From assembly GCF_902859855.1 (NCBI RefSeq), contig NZ_CADIKH010000006.1:216899-280898 (forward strand): 64,000 bases of DNA, written 5' to 3'. Every line of letters starts with the position of its first letter. Within the stretch, counting starts at the first letter, position 1. This stretch comes from Paraburkholderia humisilvae (GTDB taxonomy: Bacteria > Pseudomonadota > Gammaproteobacteria > Burkholderiales > Burkholderiaceae). A program made the position numbers and the translations under genes. Positions 44,746-52,903 of the stretch are shown piece after piece. The notes beneath the pieces are model-generated. The model did not search any database, was not told the DNA's origin, and saw nothing but the letters and a program-made list of their open reading frames with translations.

Positions 44746-46989
44746 ATGAACAATGACATCATCGGCGACTCGATGCGCCGGGTGGACGGGCGCCTGAAAG
44801 TGACCGGCGCCGCGCATTACACGGCCGATCAGAGCCTGCCGGGCATGGTCTACGCGTACGGCGTCTTCAGTACGATTTCGAGCGGTCGCGTGCTGCGCAT
44901 CGACACCGCCGATGCGCGCCGCACGCCGGGCGTGCTCGAGATCTTCAGTCACGAGCAGTTTCCGCGTCTGTACCGCGCGCCGCGCACGATCAGCTCGTTC
45001 AACGACATCCTGAGCGCGTCGGTGACTGACGAACGCCGTCTGCCGTTCGAAGACGCGACCGTGAACTACGCGGGGCAATTCGTCGCGCTGGTCGTGGCCG
45101 ACACGTTCGAGCATGCGCGTGAAGCCGCGTACAAGGTCAACGTGACGTATGCGACCAACAAGCCGATCGCGAGCCTTGAGCAGGGCGTCGCCGCCGGCGG
45201 CACGCACGACGGCGGCCGCGGCCATACGCGCGGCGACGCGGCGGCGGCGTTCGAGCGCGCGCCGCATCAGATCGACGCGGTGTATCGCACGCCGGTCGAG
45301 ACGCATAACCCGATGGAAATGCACGCCACGGTCGCGCATTGGGAGGGCGATGAGTTGCATCTGTTCGAGGCGTCGCAGGGCGTCACCGTGCATCGGAACA
45401 CGATTGCACGTGTGTTCGGGCTGTCGCCGGACCAGGTGACAGTCGAAGCGCCGTTTATCGGTTCGGGCTTTGGCAGCAAGTTGTGGATGTGGCCGCATTC
45501 GGTTGCGGCAAGTGCCGCGTCGCGCGCGGTCGGGCGGCCGGTCAAGCTGGTCGTGCCGCGCGCGCAGATGTTCACGACCACCGGCCATCGGCCGGAAACA
45601 CGGCAGCACGTGCGTCTTGCCGCGGACGCAAGCGGACAGCTGATGTCGCTGCGGCACGAATCGGTGAATACGACGTCGTTGACCGATCAGTACGTCGAGA
45701 ACTGCGGCGGCGTGTCGAAGAGTCTTTACTCGTGTCCGAACGTGCTCGTGAGTCACGCGGTGACACGCGTGAATCAAGGCTCACCGACGTCGATGCGCGC
45801 GCCCGGTGCGGCGCCCGGCCTGTTCGCGCTCGAATCGGCGATCGACGAACTCGCGCTGCAAGCGAATATGGACCCGCGCGAATTCCGTCTGCGCAATCTT
45901 TCGACGCGTGATGAAAGCGTGGACTTGCCGTGGTCGAGCAATCACCTGCGTGAGGCGATCCTCAAGGCGGGCGACCGCTTCGGCTGGCAGCAACGCACGC
46001 CGGGCGTCGGCTCGATGCGCGACGGGCACGAGATCATCGGCTACGGGATGGCCGCCTGCAACTGGGACGCTTACCGCACGCCCGCGCAGGCGCGCGTCGA
46101 GCTGCGCGCGGACGGCTCCGTGTGCGTGATTTGCGCGGTGCAGGATATCGGCACCGGCACGTATACGATTGCCGCGCAGACGGTCAGCAGCATCACCGGC
46201 GTGCCGGTCGAGCGTATCGACGTGAAGCTCGGCGACTCGTCTTTCCCGGATGCGCCGGTGTCGGGCGGCTCGTGGGCGACCGCGAGCGTGATGCCGGCGA
46301 TCGCCGAAGCGACGCGCAATGCGATCGCGCAGCTGAAGGGGTTCGCGACACAGAACGGCGCGATTTTCGACGGCGCCAAGCCCGATGCGCTGAAGTTCGA
46401 GAACGGCAAGCTGGTGAACGGCGAGCGCTCGGTCGACTTCGCGACGGTGCTCAAGGCGCAGCGCCTCGCGAGCGCGGAAGGGCAGGCGCATACGCCGGGC
46501 GCGCCGTCCGGCAAGTTCTCGTTCCGTTCGTTTGGCGTGCATTACGTCGAAGTGCGCTGGGACCCGGGCATTTCGCATCTGCGCGTCGCGCGTGTGGTCA
46601 GCGCGATCGACGTCGGCCGCGTGGTCAATCCGATGACCGCGCGCAACCAGGTGGAAGGCGCGATTGTGATGGGCATCGGCATGGCGCTCTTCGAAGGGAC
46701 CGAGTACGACGCGCGCAGCGGCTTGCCGTCGAACAACAACTACGCGGAGTACGTGGTGCCCGTGCATGCGGACCAGCCGCAGATCGACGTGATCCTGCTC
46801 GACTACCCGGACTATGAGCTCAATGAGTTCGGCGTGCGCGGGATTGGCGAAATCGGTGTGACGGGGCTCGCGGCGGCGGTGGCGAACGCGACGTATCACG
46901 CGATCGGCAAGCGGGTGCGCGAGTTGCCGATCACGATGGACAAGTTGATGGAGCCGTCCACCTCGCCGTCGGCGCCACTCAACGCGTAA
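44746..46989 (+). CDS. paoC: PaoC-like molybdenum-binding subunit of aldehyde oxidoreductase
   Basis: A 747-residue catalytic subunit of the xanthine-oxidase family. It starts with DSMRRVDGRLKVTGAAHYTA, has GSGFGSKLWMWPHS near the cofactor and SMRAPGAAPGLFALESAIDE, and the catalytic Glu in GVRGIGEIGVTGLAAAV near the C-terminus. The cofactor is probably molybdopterin cytosine dinucleotide as in E. coli PaoC. A PaoD/XdhC-type maturation gene usually follows paoC, but here the next gene, on the other strand, is a LysR regulator. Confidence 0.93.
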   Translation: MNNDIIGDSMRRVDGRLKVTGAAHYTADQSLPGMVYAYGVFSTISSGRVLRIDTADARRTPGVLEIFSHEQFPRLYRAPRTISSFNDILSASVTDERRLPFEDATVNYAGQFVALVVADTFEHAREAAYKVNVTYATNKPIASLEQGVAAGGTHDGGRGHTRGDAAAAFERAPHQIDAVYRTPVETHNPMEMHATVAHWEGDELHLFEASQGVTVHRNTIARVFGLSPDQVTVEAPFIGSGFGSKLWMWPHSVAASAASRAVGRPVKLVVPRAQMFTTTGHRPETRQHVRLAADASGQLMSLRHESVNTTSLTDQYVENCGGVSKSLYSCPNVLVSHAVTRVNQGSPTSMRAPGAAPGLFALESAIDELALQANMDPREFRLRNLSTRDESVDLPWSSNHLREAILKAGDRFGWQQRTPGVGSMRDGHEIIGYGMAACNWDAYRTPAQARVELRADGSVCVICAVQDIGTGTYTIAAQTVSSITGVPVERIDVKLGDSSFPDAPVSGGSWATASVMPAIAEATRNAIAQLKGFATQNGAIFDGAKPDALKFENGKLVNGERSVDFATVLKAQRLASAEGQAHTPGAPSGKFSFRSFGVHYVEVRWDPGISHLRVARVVSAIDVGRVVNPMTARNQVEGAIVMGIGMALFEGTEYDARSGLPSNNNYAEYVVPVHADQPQIDVILLDYPDYELNEFGVRGIGEIGVTGLAAAVANATYHAIGKRVRELPITMDKLMEPSTSPSAPLNA

Positions 46990-47014
46990 TGGACGGTAGC
47001 CGGCGCCGCGGCGC

Positions 47015-47950
47015 CTAGCGCAAAATCGCGTCGGTCCGCGGCGCCGGCATGCCGGCTGCCTGCTCTTCCTTCAGGAAATCGATCAGCGCGCGCAGCTTCG
47101 GCGGCACGCGCTTGCGGTCGGTGTAGTAGAGCGCGAAACCCGGCAGCGCGGGGCTCCAGTCGGCGAGCACACGCACCAGGCGGCCGGACTCGAGCAGCGG
47201 GTCGATAAAGCCGTTGATCATGTATACGATGCCGATGCCGTCGAGCGCCGCCTGCACCGCGGCAGACGAGTCGTTGACAATCAACCGGCCGTTGACCGCG
47301 AGTTCCAGCGTTTCCCCGCCTTTGGAAAACAGCCATCGCTCGATCTGCCCGCTGGTCGGGCGCCGGAAGCACACGCAAGCATGTGACAGCAGATCGCGCG
47401 GATGCTGCGGGCTGCCATGCATCGCAAGGTAATCCGCCGATGCGACAATCTGCGCGGTGATCGGCGGACCGATGTTCACCGCGACCATATCCCGCTCGAC
47501 CATATCGCCGAAGCGGATGCCCGCGTCGTAACGCTCGCCGACGATATCGGTGAGCCCCGGTTCGATCGACACGTCGAGCCGGATATCCGGGTAAGCGTCG
47601 AGAAAGCGGCGCATGATCGGCTGCAGCACCGTCAGGTAGCCCGCGCGCGCGACGCTGATGCGCAGCACGCCAGCCGGCCGGTCGAGCGCCGCGCCCAGTT
47701 CTTCCGATGCGGCCGTTAACTCGCGCACCGCCGGCAGCACGCGGTCGAAATAGGTCGCGCCCGCTTCGGTGAGGCTCACGCCACGCGTGTTGCGGTTGAA
47801 AAGCGCGAGGCCGACGCGGGCCTCGAGATTGCGGATCGTCTGGCTGACCGCCGATGGCGAGACGCCCAGCCGCACCGCAGCCGCGGAAAAGCCCTGTTCC
47901 TCCGCGACGATGATGAACGTGACGATGCCGTCCAGTTGGTCCTGACGCAA
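47015..47950 (-). CDS. LysR-family transcriptional regulator
   Basis: A 311-residue regulator. The N-terminal winged helix has FSAAAVRLGVSPSAVSQTIR and LEARVGLALFNRNTRGVSL, and the effector-binding domain spans about residues 90-295. It is convergent with paoC, so control of the oxidoreductase operon is possible but not implied by position; LysR regulators more often sit divergent from their target, and the divergent neighbourhood here is the region 47951-48138 with no plus-strand gene. ATG 47950 is chosen. Confidence 0.9.
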   Translation of the reverse strand: MRQDQLDGIVTFIIVAEEQGFSAAAVRLGVSPSAVSQTIRNLEARVGLALFNRNTRGVSLTEAGATYFDRVLPAVRELTAASEELGAALDRPAGVLRISVARAGYLTVLQPIMRRFLDAYPDIRLDVSIEPGLTDIVGERYDAGIRFGDMVERDMVAVNIGPPITAQIVASADYLAMHGSPQHPRDLLSHACVCFRRPTSGQIERWLFSKGGETLELAVNGRLIVNDSSAAVQAALDGIGIVYMINGFIDPLLESGRLVRVLADWSPALPGFALYYTDRKRVPPKLRALIDFLKEEQAAGMPAPRTDAILR

Positions 47951-48138
47951 GCGTTGATTCCTCCAGGCATGCGGCAGCGCGCGCGGGGTGCGACACCGCT
48001 ATTCCACTGCCAAGGACGGATCATACCAGGCTGGGCATGAAATGGCTCGCGGCGTCCTGACCAGCGCCGCCGGTCGATCCATCGAACGCAGGGATGACGC
48101 GTGGCACCCCGTCTGCCATGGGTGACCGCATGCGGCGG

Positions 48139-48843
48139 TCAGTTCGGGTCGTTCCTGCGCAGCAGCGGGACGGGTTCGGCGACGGCGAGATCAGTTGGCG
48201 GCAGCGTGTCAGCAGCCGTCGCATGCAACATCGCCAGCTCGGAGGGTGCGCGAAAGCCCATGTCAGGATTCTTTTGCAGCAGTGCGTCAAAGCGCGTGTA
48301 GCCCCACGCGACGGCGCCGAACTTCACGCCGACGCGTTGCGCGGCTTCTGCGTCACGCAACTCGTCGCCGATGTAGATCGCATGCTCGGGGGCGATCGAG
48401 GTCTGATTGAGGATACGGCGCAAGCGGTGCGACTTGCCGAACAGCGTCGACCCGCATTCGAGCGCCGCAAACCGCTCGACCCGTTCGTGGCCGAGCACCG
48501 CGTGCACGTTATCGGCCGTATTGGATGTGGCGACCGCGAGCGCGACGCCGTTATCGAGCAGCGCTTCCAGCTGCGTGACGATGCCGGGGAACGGCTGGAC
48601 CTCATCGATACGCTTGCGCATCATCTTCCGGTAGTCGGACAGGACCGCAGGCACGCGCCACAACGGCAGGCGGAGCTCGCGCAATATTTCCGCCGCGCTC
48701 ATCGAGCGCATGCGCGATTCGTCTTCCGGCATGACCTGGCGAAACCGGTGTTTGAGCGCGAGCGTATTCAGCGACTCGCCGAATACCGCAAATGTATTGG
48801 CCAGCGTTCCGTCGAAATCGAAGATTGCGAGTTTGATCGTCAT
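48139..48843 (-). CDS. HAD-family phosphatase (phosphoglycolate-phosphatase-like)
   Basis: A 234-residue hydrolase. Motif I LAIFDFDGTLANTF (nucleophile and general acid Asp), motif II in AVATSNTADN, motif III Lys in LFGKSHRLRRIL and motif IV YIGDELRDAEAAQRVG are all present. A helical cap lies after motif I as in the PGP/Gph class. The frame stays open to 48915, but ATG 48843 gives the normal N-terminus. Substrate unknown. Confidence 0.87.
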   Translation of the reverse strand: MTIKLAIFDFDGTLANTFAVFGESLNTLALKHRFRQVMPEDESRMRSMSAAEILRELRLPLWRVPAVLSDYRKMMRKRIDEVQPFPGIVTQLEALLDNGVALAVATSNTADNVHAVLGHERVERFAALECGSTLFGKSHRLRRILNQTSIAPEHAIYIGDELRDAEAAQRVGVKFGAVAWGYTRFDALLQKNPDMGFRAPSELAMLHATAADTLPPTDLAVAEPVPLLRRNDPN

Positions 48844-48995
48844 CGTTCTGTGCGGGTCATGCCGGGCGCCAAGGGAGCAAGGTCCGCCATTATGACGGGG
48901 TCGGAGCGAGGCCATCCGGTATCGCGCGACCAGTGAACCGGCGCGTGAACCGGAGGAAGCCGGCGACCGCTGCTGGCGCGGTGCCGGCGCATCGT

Positions 48996-49922
48996 TCAGA
49001 CGCCCGAGCGCATCTTTCGCGCGATGCAGGACGCCTGTTCCGCATCGAGCCGGCCCTCGATGCGCATTTGCGCCCCAACGCGCGCGATCTCGAGTTCGCC
49101 GAACTGAAGCGCGGCGGCGTTCGTGTGCACGGAGTAGTAGCCCTCGACGACGTCGAACGGGCTGCGTTGCGCCGATCCGAGCATAAACCCGCAGTTGTCG
49201 TCGGCGACAAAGTCGACGCCGTGTTCCGATGCGCTAAAGACGATCATTTCGCCCGCTTCAACGCGTTCGCCGGCGTGGAGCGCGCCCGAATAGACCGCGA
49301 TCCACAGCACGTCATGCCCTTGCGGCGGATCGTAACGCCAGTGTTCGCCGGCGTTCAACTCGACGTGCAGATAGGTCATCGGCATCGAGATGGGTAGCGG
49401 GCTTTCGACGCCGTTGTATTGCCCGAGCAGCACGCGCGCGGGACCTTCGAGCGGTATCTGGTCAGCGGGCAAAAACGTCTCATACGGTTCAGACAGCTCC
49501 AGCTCCGGCGGCAGCGCGATCCACAGCTGGTAGCCGCGCACAACGCCCGTCGGCGTGACCGGCCCGCCGTGCCAGGTGCCGCGGCCCGCCTGCATCCATT
49601 CGATCGCGCCGGGCGTCAACATCTGCGGTTTGCCTTTGCTGTTTACGATTTGCAGACCGCCGTCGAGCAGCGCGGTCAACGTAGCGATGCCCGAATGCGG
49701 ATGCGGCTGGAAATTGAGCGGCGTCAGCGAGTTCAGCTCGATGCGATCGACCAGCACGAATGGCTTGATTGACTGGCCGATGTCGGATGGACTCGCGAGC
49801 CGCGTCGACGGGCCGTCGGTCCGACCTTTCGTCCGCAGAAAGATCGTGCGGGCCGCTTGTCGGCCGGTTGTTGTTGTTGTTGTCTGCGCATCCATCATGG
49901 CCCTTTTGGGTGTTGCCCCCAT
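48996..49922 (-). CDS. Pirin family protein with incomplete metal site
   Basis: A 308-residue bicupin. The N-terminal cupin carries NFQPHPHSGIATLTALLDGG (two His ligands) and MQAGRGTWHGGPVTP. In canonical pirins the last part reads HSE, supplying His and Glu; here HGG leaves the Glu ligand missing, so metal affinity or quercetinase-like activity may differ. GGAGGGCTT precedes ATG 49922; ATG 49895/49898 (MMDAQ) are alternatives. Codons 12-17 or so are a run of Thr encoded by an ACA/ACC-type triplet repeat (GTT repeat at about 49868-49882 on the plus strand). Confidence 0.85.
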   Translation of the reverse strand: MGATPKRAMMDAQTTTTTTGRQAARTIFLRTKGRTDGPSTRLASPSDIGQSIKPFVLVDRIELNSLTPLNFQPHPHSGIATLTALLDGGLQIVNSKGKPQMLTPGAIEWMQAGRGTWHGGPVTPTGVVRGYQLWIALPPELELSEPYETFLPADQIPLEGPARVLLGQYNGVESPLPISMPMTYLHVELNAGEHWRYDPPQGHDVLWIAVYSGALHAGERVEAGEMIVFSASEHGVDFVADDNCGFMLGSAQRSPFDVVEGYYSVHTNAAALQFGELEIARVGAQMRIEGRLDAEQASCIARKMRSGV

Positions 49923-50397
49923 AAGCCCTCCAGTTCGAAACGTTTAACGAATGGTTCCGCGGCGAGGTCCTTGGAGAATCGCGCGGCACGACGGACCCAT
50001 GTGAGAGTCAGTTGAGAATCAAAACACTTGATCGGAGCGTTCTATTCTGTGAAAAACACGATGAATCTCGTCGGATTGGCTTGAATCGCATTCGATAAGC
50101 GTAGCGCGGGATCATTCACAGATCGTGCTGAATGCCCGGCCGCAAGCGGCCAAGGCTTCGCGCCTTGCGTACGAAGGCGTTGGCGGTCACGCAAAGCAGG
50201 AAATGGGGCGCGGCGCCCAATCGGCGCGAGCCGCGCCGGGCTTCACCATGCGTCAAGCCGATGCTTCCTGACGACCGTGTCAGGCAATAAAACGTCGCTT
50301 ACAGGCAAATAAACGCGGGCGGGCGGAGGGTTTCGATCTGCGCAATGATGCCATGTGCGCTGTTTCGGTATGCAGAAGGTAGAACGGGGAGGACGCG
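49923..50397. other. Intergenic region, no gene seen
   Basis: About 475 bases between the pirin start and the terminator of the DUF4148 gene. A hairpin-like stretch occurs at 50147-50170 (AAGCGGCCAAGGCTTCGCGC region). The pirin promoter must be here. Open frames are short and unremarkable. Confidence 0.55.
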
Positions 50398-50421
50398 AAA
50401 CCGGCGTCTGCACGCCGGTTT
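50398..50421 (-). terminator. Intrinsic terminator of the DUF4148 gene
   Basis: AAACCGGCG, loop TCTGCA, CGCCGGTTT: a perfect 9-bp stem 17 bases after the stop codon of the minus-strand gene at 50439, with three T residues closing the minus-strand transcript side. Confidence 0.65.
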
Positions 50422-50438
50422 CTTGTCAAGCGTGGCAA

Positions 50439-50762
50439 TCAATGATGCTGATAGATGCCGTTGTTCTGCACTGAGATCGGCATTGCGCGGTTGCCGCTTG
50501 CCGCGGTGCCGCCCACGCCCGGGCCGTAGTCGCTGCTGATGTTCGCGTCTTGAGGATGCAGCCTGTTTTCCGCAGCCTCTATGTCCGCCGGATAGTTCGG
50601 GCCGACTTTGTGCGGATCGTAGCCGGCCTGTTCCACGCGGACGAGGTCGGCTTGCACTTCTGCACGCGTCACCGGTGCATTGGACGATTGCGCTTGCGCC
50701 GCAAGCGGCGCACAAACGGCGAAAAGGGCGGCAACAAGGGCAGTTGAGCGAGCGAACTTCAT
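50439..50762 (-). CDS. DUF4148 small exported protein
   Basis: A protein of 107 residues. It has a clear Sec signal peptide, MKFARSTALVAALFAVCAPL then AAQAQS, with cleavage after AQA. The mature part has the DUF4148 pattern: PVTRAEVQADLVRVEQAGYD, then YPADIEAAENRL. These periplasmic proteins are abundant in Burkholderia and of unknown function. AGGAGAACACCACC precedes ATG 50762. It is monocistronic with its own terminator. Confidence 0.9.
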   Translation of the reverse strand: MKFARSTALVAALFAVCAPLAAQAQSSNAPVTRAEVQADLVRVEQAGYDPHKVGPNYPADIEAAENRLHPQDANISSDYGPGVGGTAASGNRAMPISVQNNGIYQHH

Positions 50763-51156
50763 GGTGGTGTTCTCCTGATTGGGATGCGTCGAATCAAAAT
50801 GATGCAGCGTCACCTTGTGAATCAGACTACTCGCCACAGACACGTTGATCGATGACATCGATGTCATTGCATTGTTGACGCGCGGGCATCGATGACCGTG
50901 CGGATCGCAATGTATTCGATTACTAGAACACCTGATAATTTCTACCTATTCCTGTGAATCTCTATTATTGAAACTGCAATAGTCCGTTGCGGACGCGCAA
51001 TCGGTTCGAGTCGGGCCACTTGCATCAAAGGCAGTTGCGCGCTTGCCGTCATCCATCAAATCGTTGCATGCGCAACAGGTGGCGGGGCCGTAACGGTTTC
51101 TTGTGCGCCCGCCGGTTCCGCTGAGGGCGGCGCGGCCGGCGCGGCGCAACGGGCGT
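50763..51156. other. Intergenic region upstream of the DUF4148 gene
   Basis: Nearly 400 bases without a gene; less GC-rich around 50800-50960. It contains the 16-bp palindrome listed separately and presumably the promoter of the DUF4148 gene. Confidence 0.55.
50852..50867. promoter_or_regulatory. Perfect 16-bp palindrome upstream of the DUF4148 gene
   Basis: ATGACATC GATGTCAT is exactly self-complementary and lies 90 bases before the DUF4148 start, a plausible operator position. The same 16-mer occurs once inside cobK (5001-5016), where it is explained by coding sequence, so chance is a real alternative. Confidence 0.35.
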
Positions 51157-51567
51157 TTACGGCTTGTCGATCTGGCTCACGTGCGCGGCGACGATGCGCC
51201 ATCCGCCGTGCAGGCCGGCTTCCGGCTGCGAATCGGGGCCGACCTTCGCCCAGGTTTGCATCTGGCGGCCGATCTGATCGGTCTCCATGCTGATGAATTC
51301 AGTGCTGACAGTCGCGAAATCCGTGCCGAACGTCGTGATCACCGTGCGTTGCAGCCGGCGCGATTGCGGCACCGGCGGACAGGTTTTGCGAAAAGCGCGG
51401 ATCTGGTCGCAACCGTGCTGGATGTCGCCAACGCCATAACGCACGGTCTCGGGACGCTGCCAGAACAGCGCGTTGATCATGAAGTTGTCGTGATCGGCAA
51501 GCGCGCGTTCATACGCGCTAAAAGCAGCGGAAACCTCTGCTACGACATGGGGGAGATTGAGTTGCAT
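51157..51567 (-). CDS. HpxZ/AtzH-like (DUF3225, SnoaL-fold) protein
   Basis: A 136-residue cone-fold (NTF2/SnoaL-like) protein. FSAYERALADHDNFMINALF and RPETVRYGVGDIQHGCDQIR, then TEFISMETDQIGRQMQTWAK and GGWRIVAAHVSQID, match the HpxZ group, linked to oxalurate catabolism next to amidases. No amidase or purine-degradation gene is adjacent here, so the role is uncertain. ATG 51567 follows GAGGACCCTTCG. Confidence 0.75.
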   Translation of the reverse strand: MQLNLPHVVAEVSAAFSAYERALADHDNFMINALFWQRPETVRYGVGDIQHGCDQIRAFRKTCPPVPQSRRLQRTVITTFGTDFATVSTEFISMETDQIGRQMQTWAKVGPDSQPEAGLHGGWRIVAAHVSQIDKP

Positions 51568-51915
51568 CGCGAAGGGTCCTCACGGATTGAAGGGCATACC
51601 GGCGTACCGCGCAGCGCGCTGGCGGTTGATCGTGATGACAGTTGGTGAAGGTTGTTTATTCCGGATCCGGGTGTCCCGTCGCCCTGCAATCGGCGCAAAC
51701 GGCCATTTGACCGATGCGAAGCGAGTTCGCGTTTTGCGAAGACGGCGCGCCGGTCGATCCCGATAGCGCATAACAGCTATGAACCACGCTTGATGGCTTG
51801 AGCACACCAGGTTGCCAATACTTCCAGTAACCCCACGCGATGCGCGACCCGTTGTATGTCGAGTCAGTGCAGCGCTTACGCCAGCGTGGGTTGTTCATTG
51901 GAAATGGAGGCTAAG
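51568..51915. other. Divergent intergenic region, no gene supported
   Basis: About 350 bases between divergent genes. Minus-strand frames of up to 80 codons exist here, but they lack ribosome-binding sites and recognisable features. It presumably holds both promoters. GGAGGCTAAG before 51916 is the aldolase ribosome-binding site. Confidence 0.5.
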
Positions 51916-52671
51916 ATGAAGTTGCGAGCCAGGCAATATTTCGACGATCGCGCCACGCGGGAAATGCAGGAAAATCTGAAGCCGAAGGAGCGGACGCTAC
52001 GCGAAACGCTTGCGTATGCATGCCGGATTCTCGCGATGACCGGCCAGGAGGCAGGGCTTGCGGGGCAGATCAGCGCACGTTCGGACAAGCCGGGGTGCTA
52101 CTGGACGTTGCGATTTGGATTGGGCTTCGACGAAGCGACACCGGACGACCTTATCGAGGTCGACGCAGACCTGAATACGATCAGCGGGCAGGGGATGGCG
52201 AATCCCGCCACGCGTTTCCACCTTTGGGTGTATAACGCGCGCCCACAGAGCCACGCGATTATCCACACTCATTCGCCGTACGTATCGGCGCTGGTCGCGG
52301 CCCGTCAGCCGCTGATCATTTCACAGATGGACATGACGCCGCTTCACGACGACTGTGCCTTTCTCGCGGATTGGCCCGGGGTACCGATTGCGGACCAGGA
52401 AGGCGAGATCATCGCCCAAGCGCTGGGCGACAGGCGAGCGATTCTGCTCGCGCATCACGGTCAGTTGACCACGGGCGAATATGTCGAGGAGGCGGCTTAT
52501 CTGGCGGTGTACCTCGAACGTGCAGCCCGGATGCAAGTGCGGGCAAGAGCGTTTGGGCCGATGATTCCCGTGTCGGACGCGCTCGCGGCGCAGGCGCATG
52601 ATTATCTGCTCAAGCCATCTATTGTAAGGGCTACGTTCGATTATTGGTGTCGTCAGGCTGATCGGCTTTGA
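51916..52671 (+). CDS. Class II aldolase/adducin family protein
   Basis: A 251-residue protein of the class II aldolase/adducin fold. The zinc-binding His pair is in AIIHTHSPYVSALVAA, and a third His in AILLAHHGQLTTGEYVEEAA; GLAGQISARSDKPGCYW resembles the GxxGNxSxR substrate loop. Related enzymes cleave or epimerise sugar phosphates, or act on hydroxy-keto acids. ATG 51916 is well supported by GGAGG. Substrate unknown. Confidence 0.85.
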   Translation: MKLRARQYFDDRATREMQENLKPKERTLRETLAYACRILAMTGQEAGLAGQISARSDKPGCYWTLRFGLGFDEATPDDLIEVDADLNTISGQGMANPATRFHLWVYNARPQSHAIIHTHSPYVSALVAARQPLIISQMDMTPLHDDCAFLADWPGVPIADQEGEIIAQALGDRRAILLAHHGQLTTGEYVEEAAYLAVYLERAARMQVRARAFGPMIPVSDALAAQAHDYLLKPSIVRATFDYWCRQADRL

Positions 52672-52903
52672 GCGCCGGAGGCTACTGTCCATGTCATTTC
52701 ACGACCCGATCACGGCCCGATTGCAGCCCAATCGGCGTCGATCTCGACGTGACCGATGAAATATTCCGAACTTCCGCACGCATGTCCTGGTAGACTCTTC
52801 AAAAACATTGACTTACAAATAGACGAATTATTCGGTCTTCGAAGTCCGGCAGCATCCGCGGTACGTGTGGCACCTATGGCCAATCGAATGGCGAAGCGAA
52901 ATC

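Noticed and set aside
49868..49882. (GTT)5 microsatellite in the pirin gene as a phase-variation switch
   Set aside because: The unit is three bases and in frame, so slippage would only alter the number of Thr residues.
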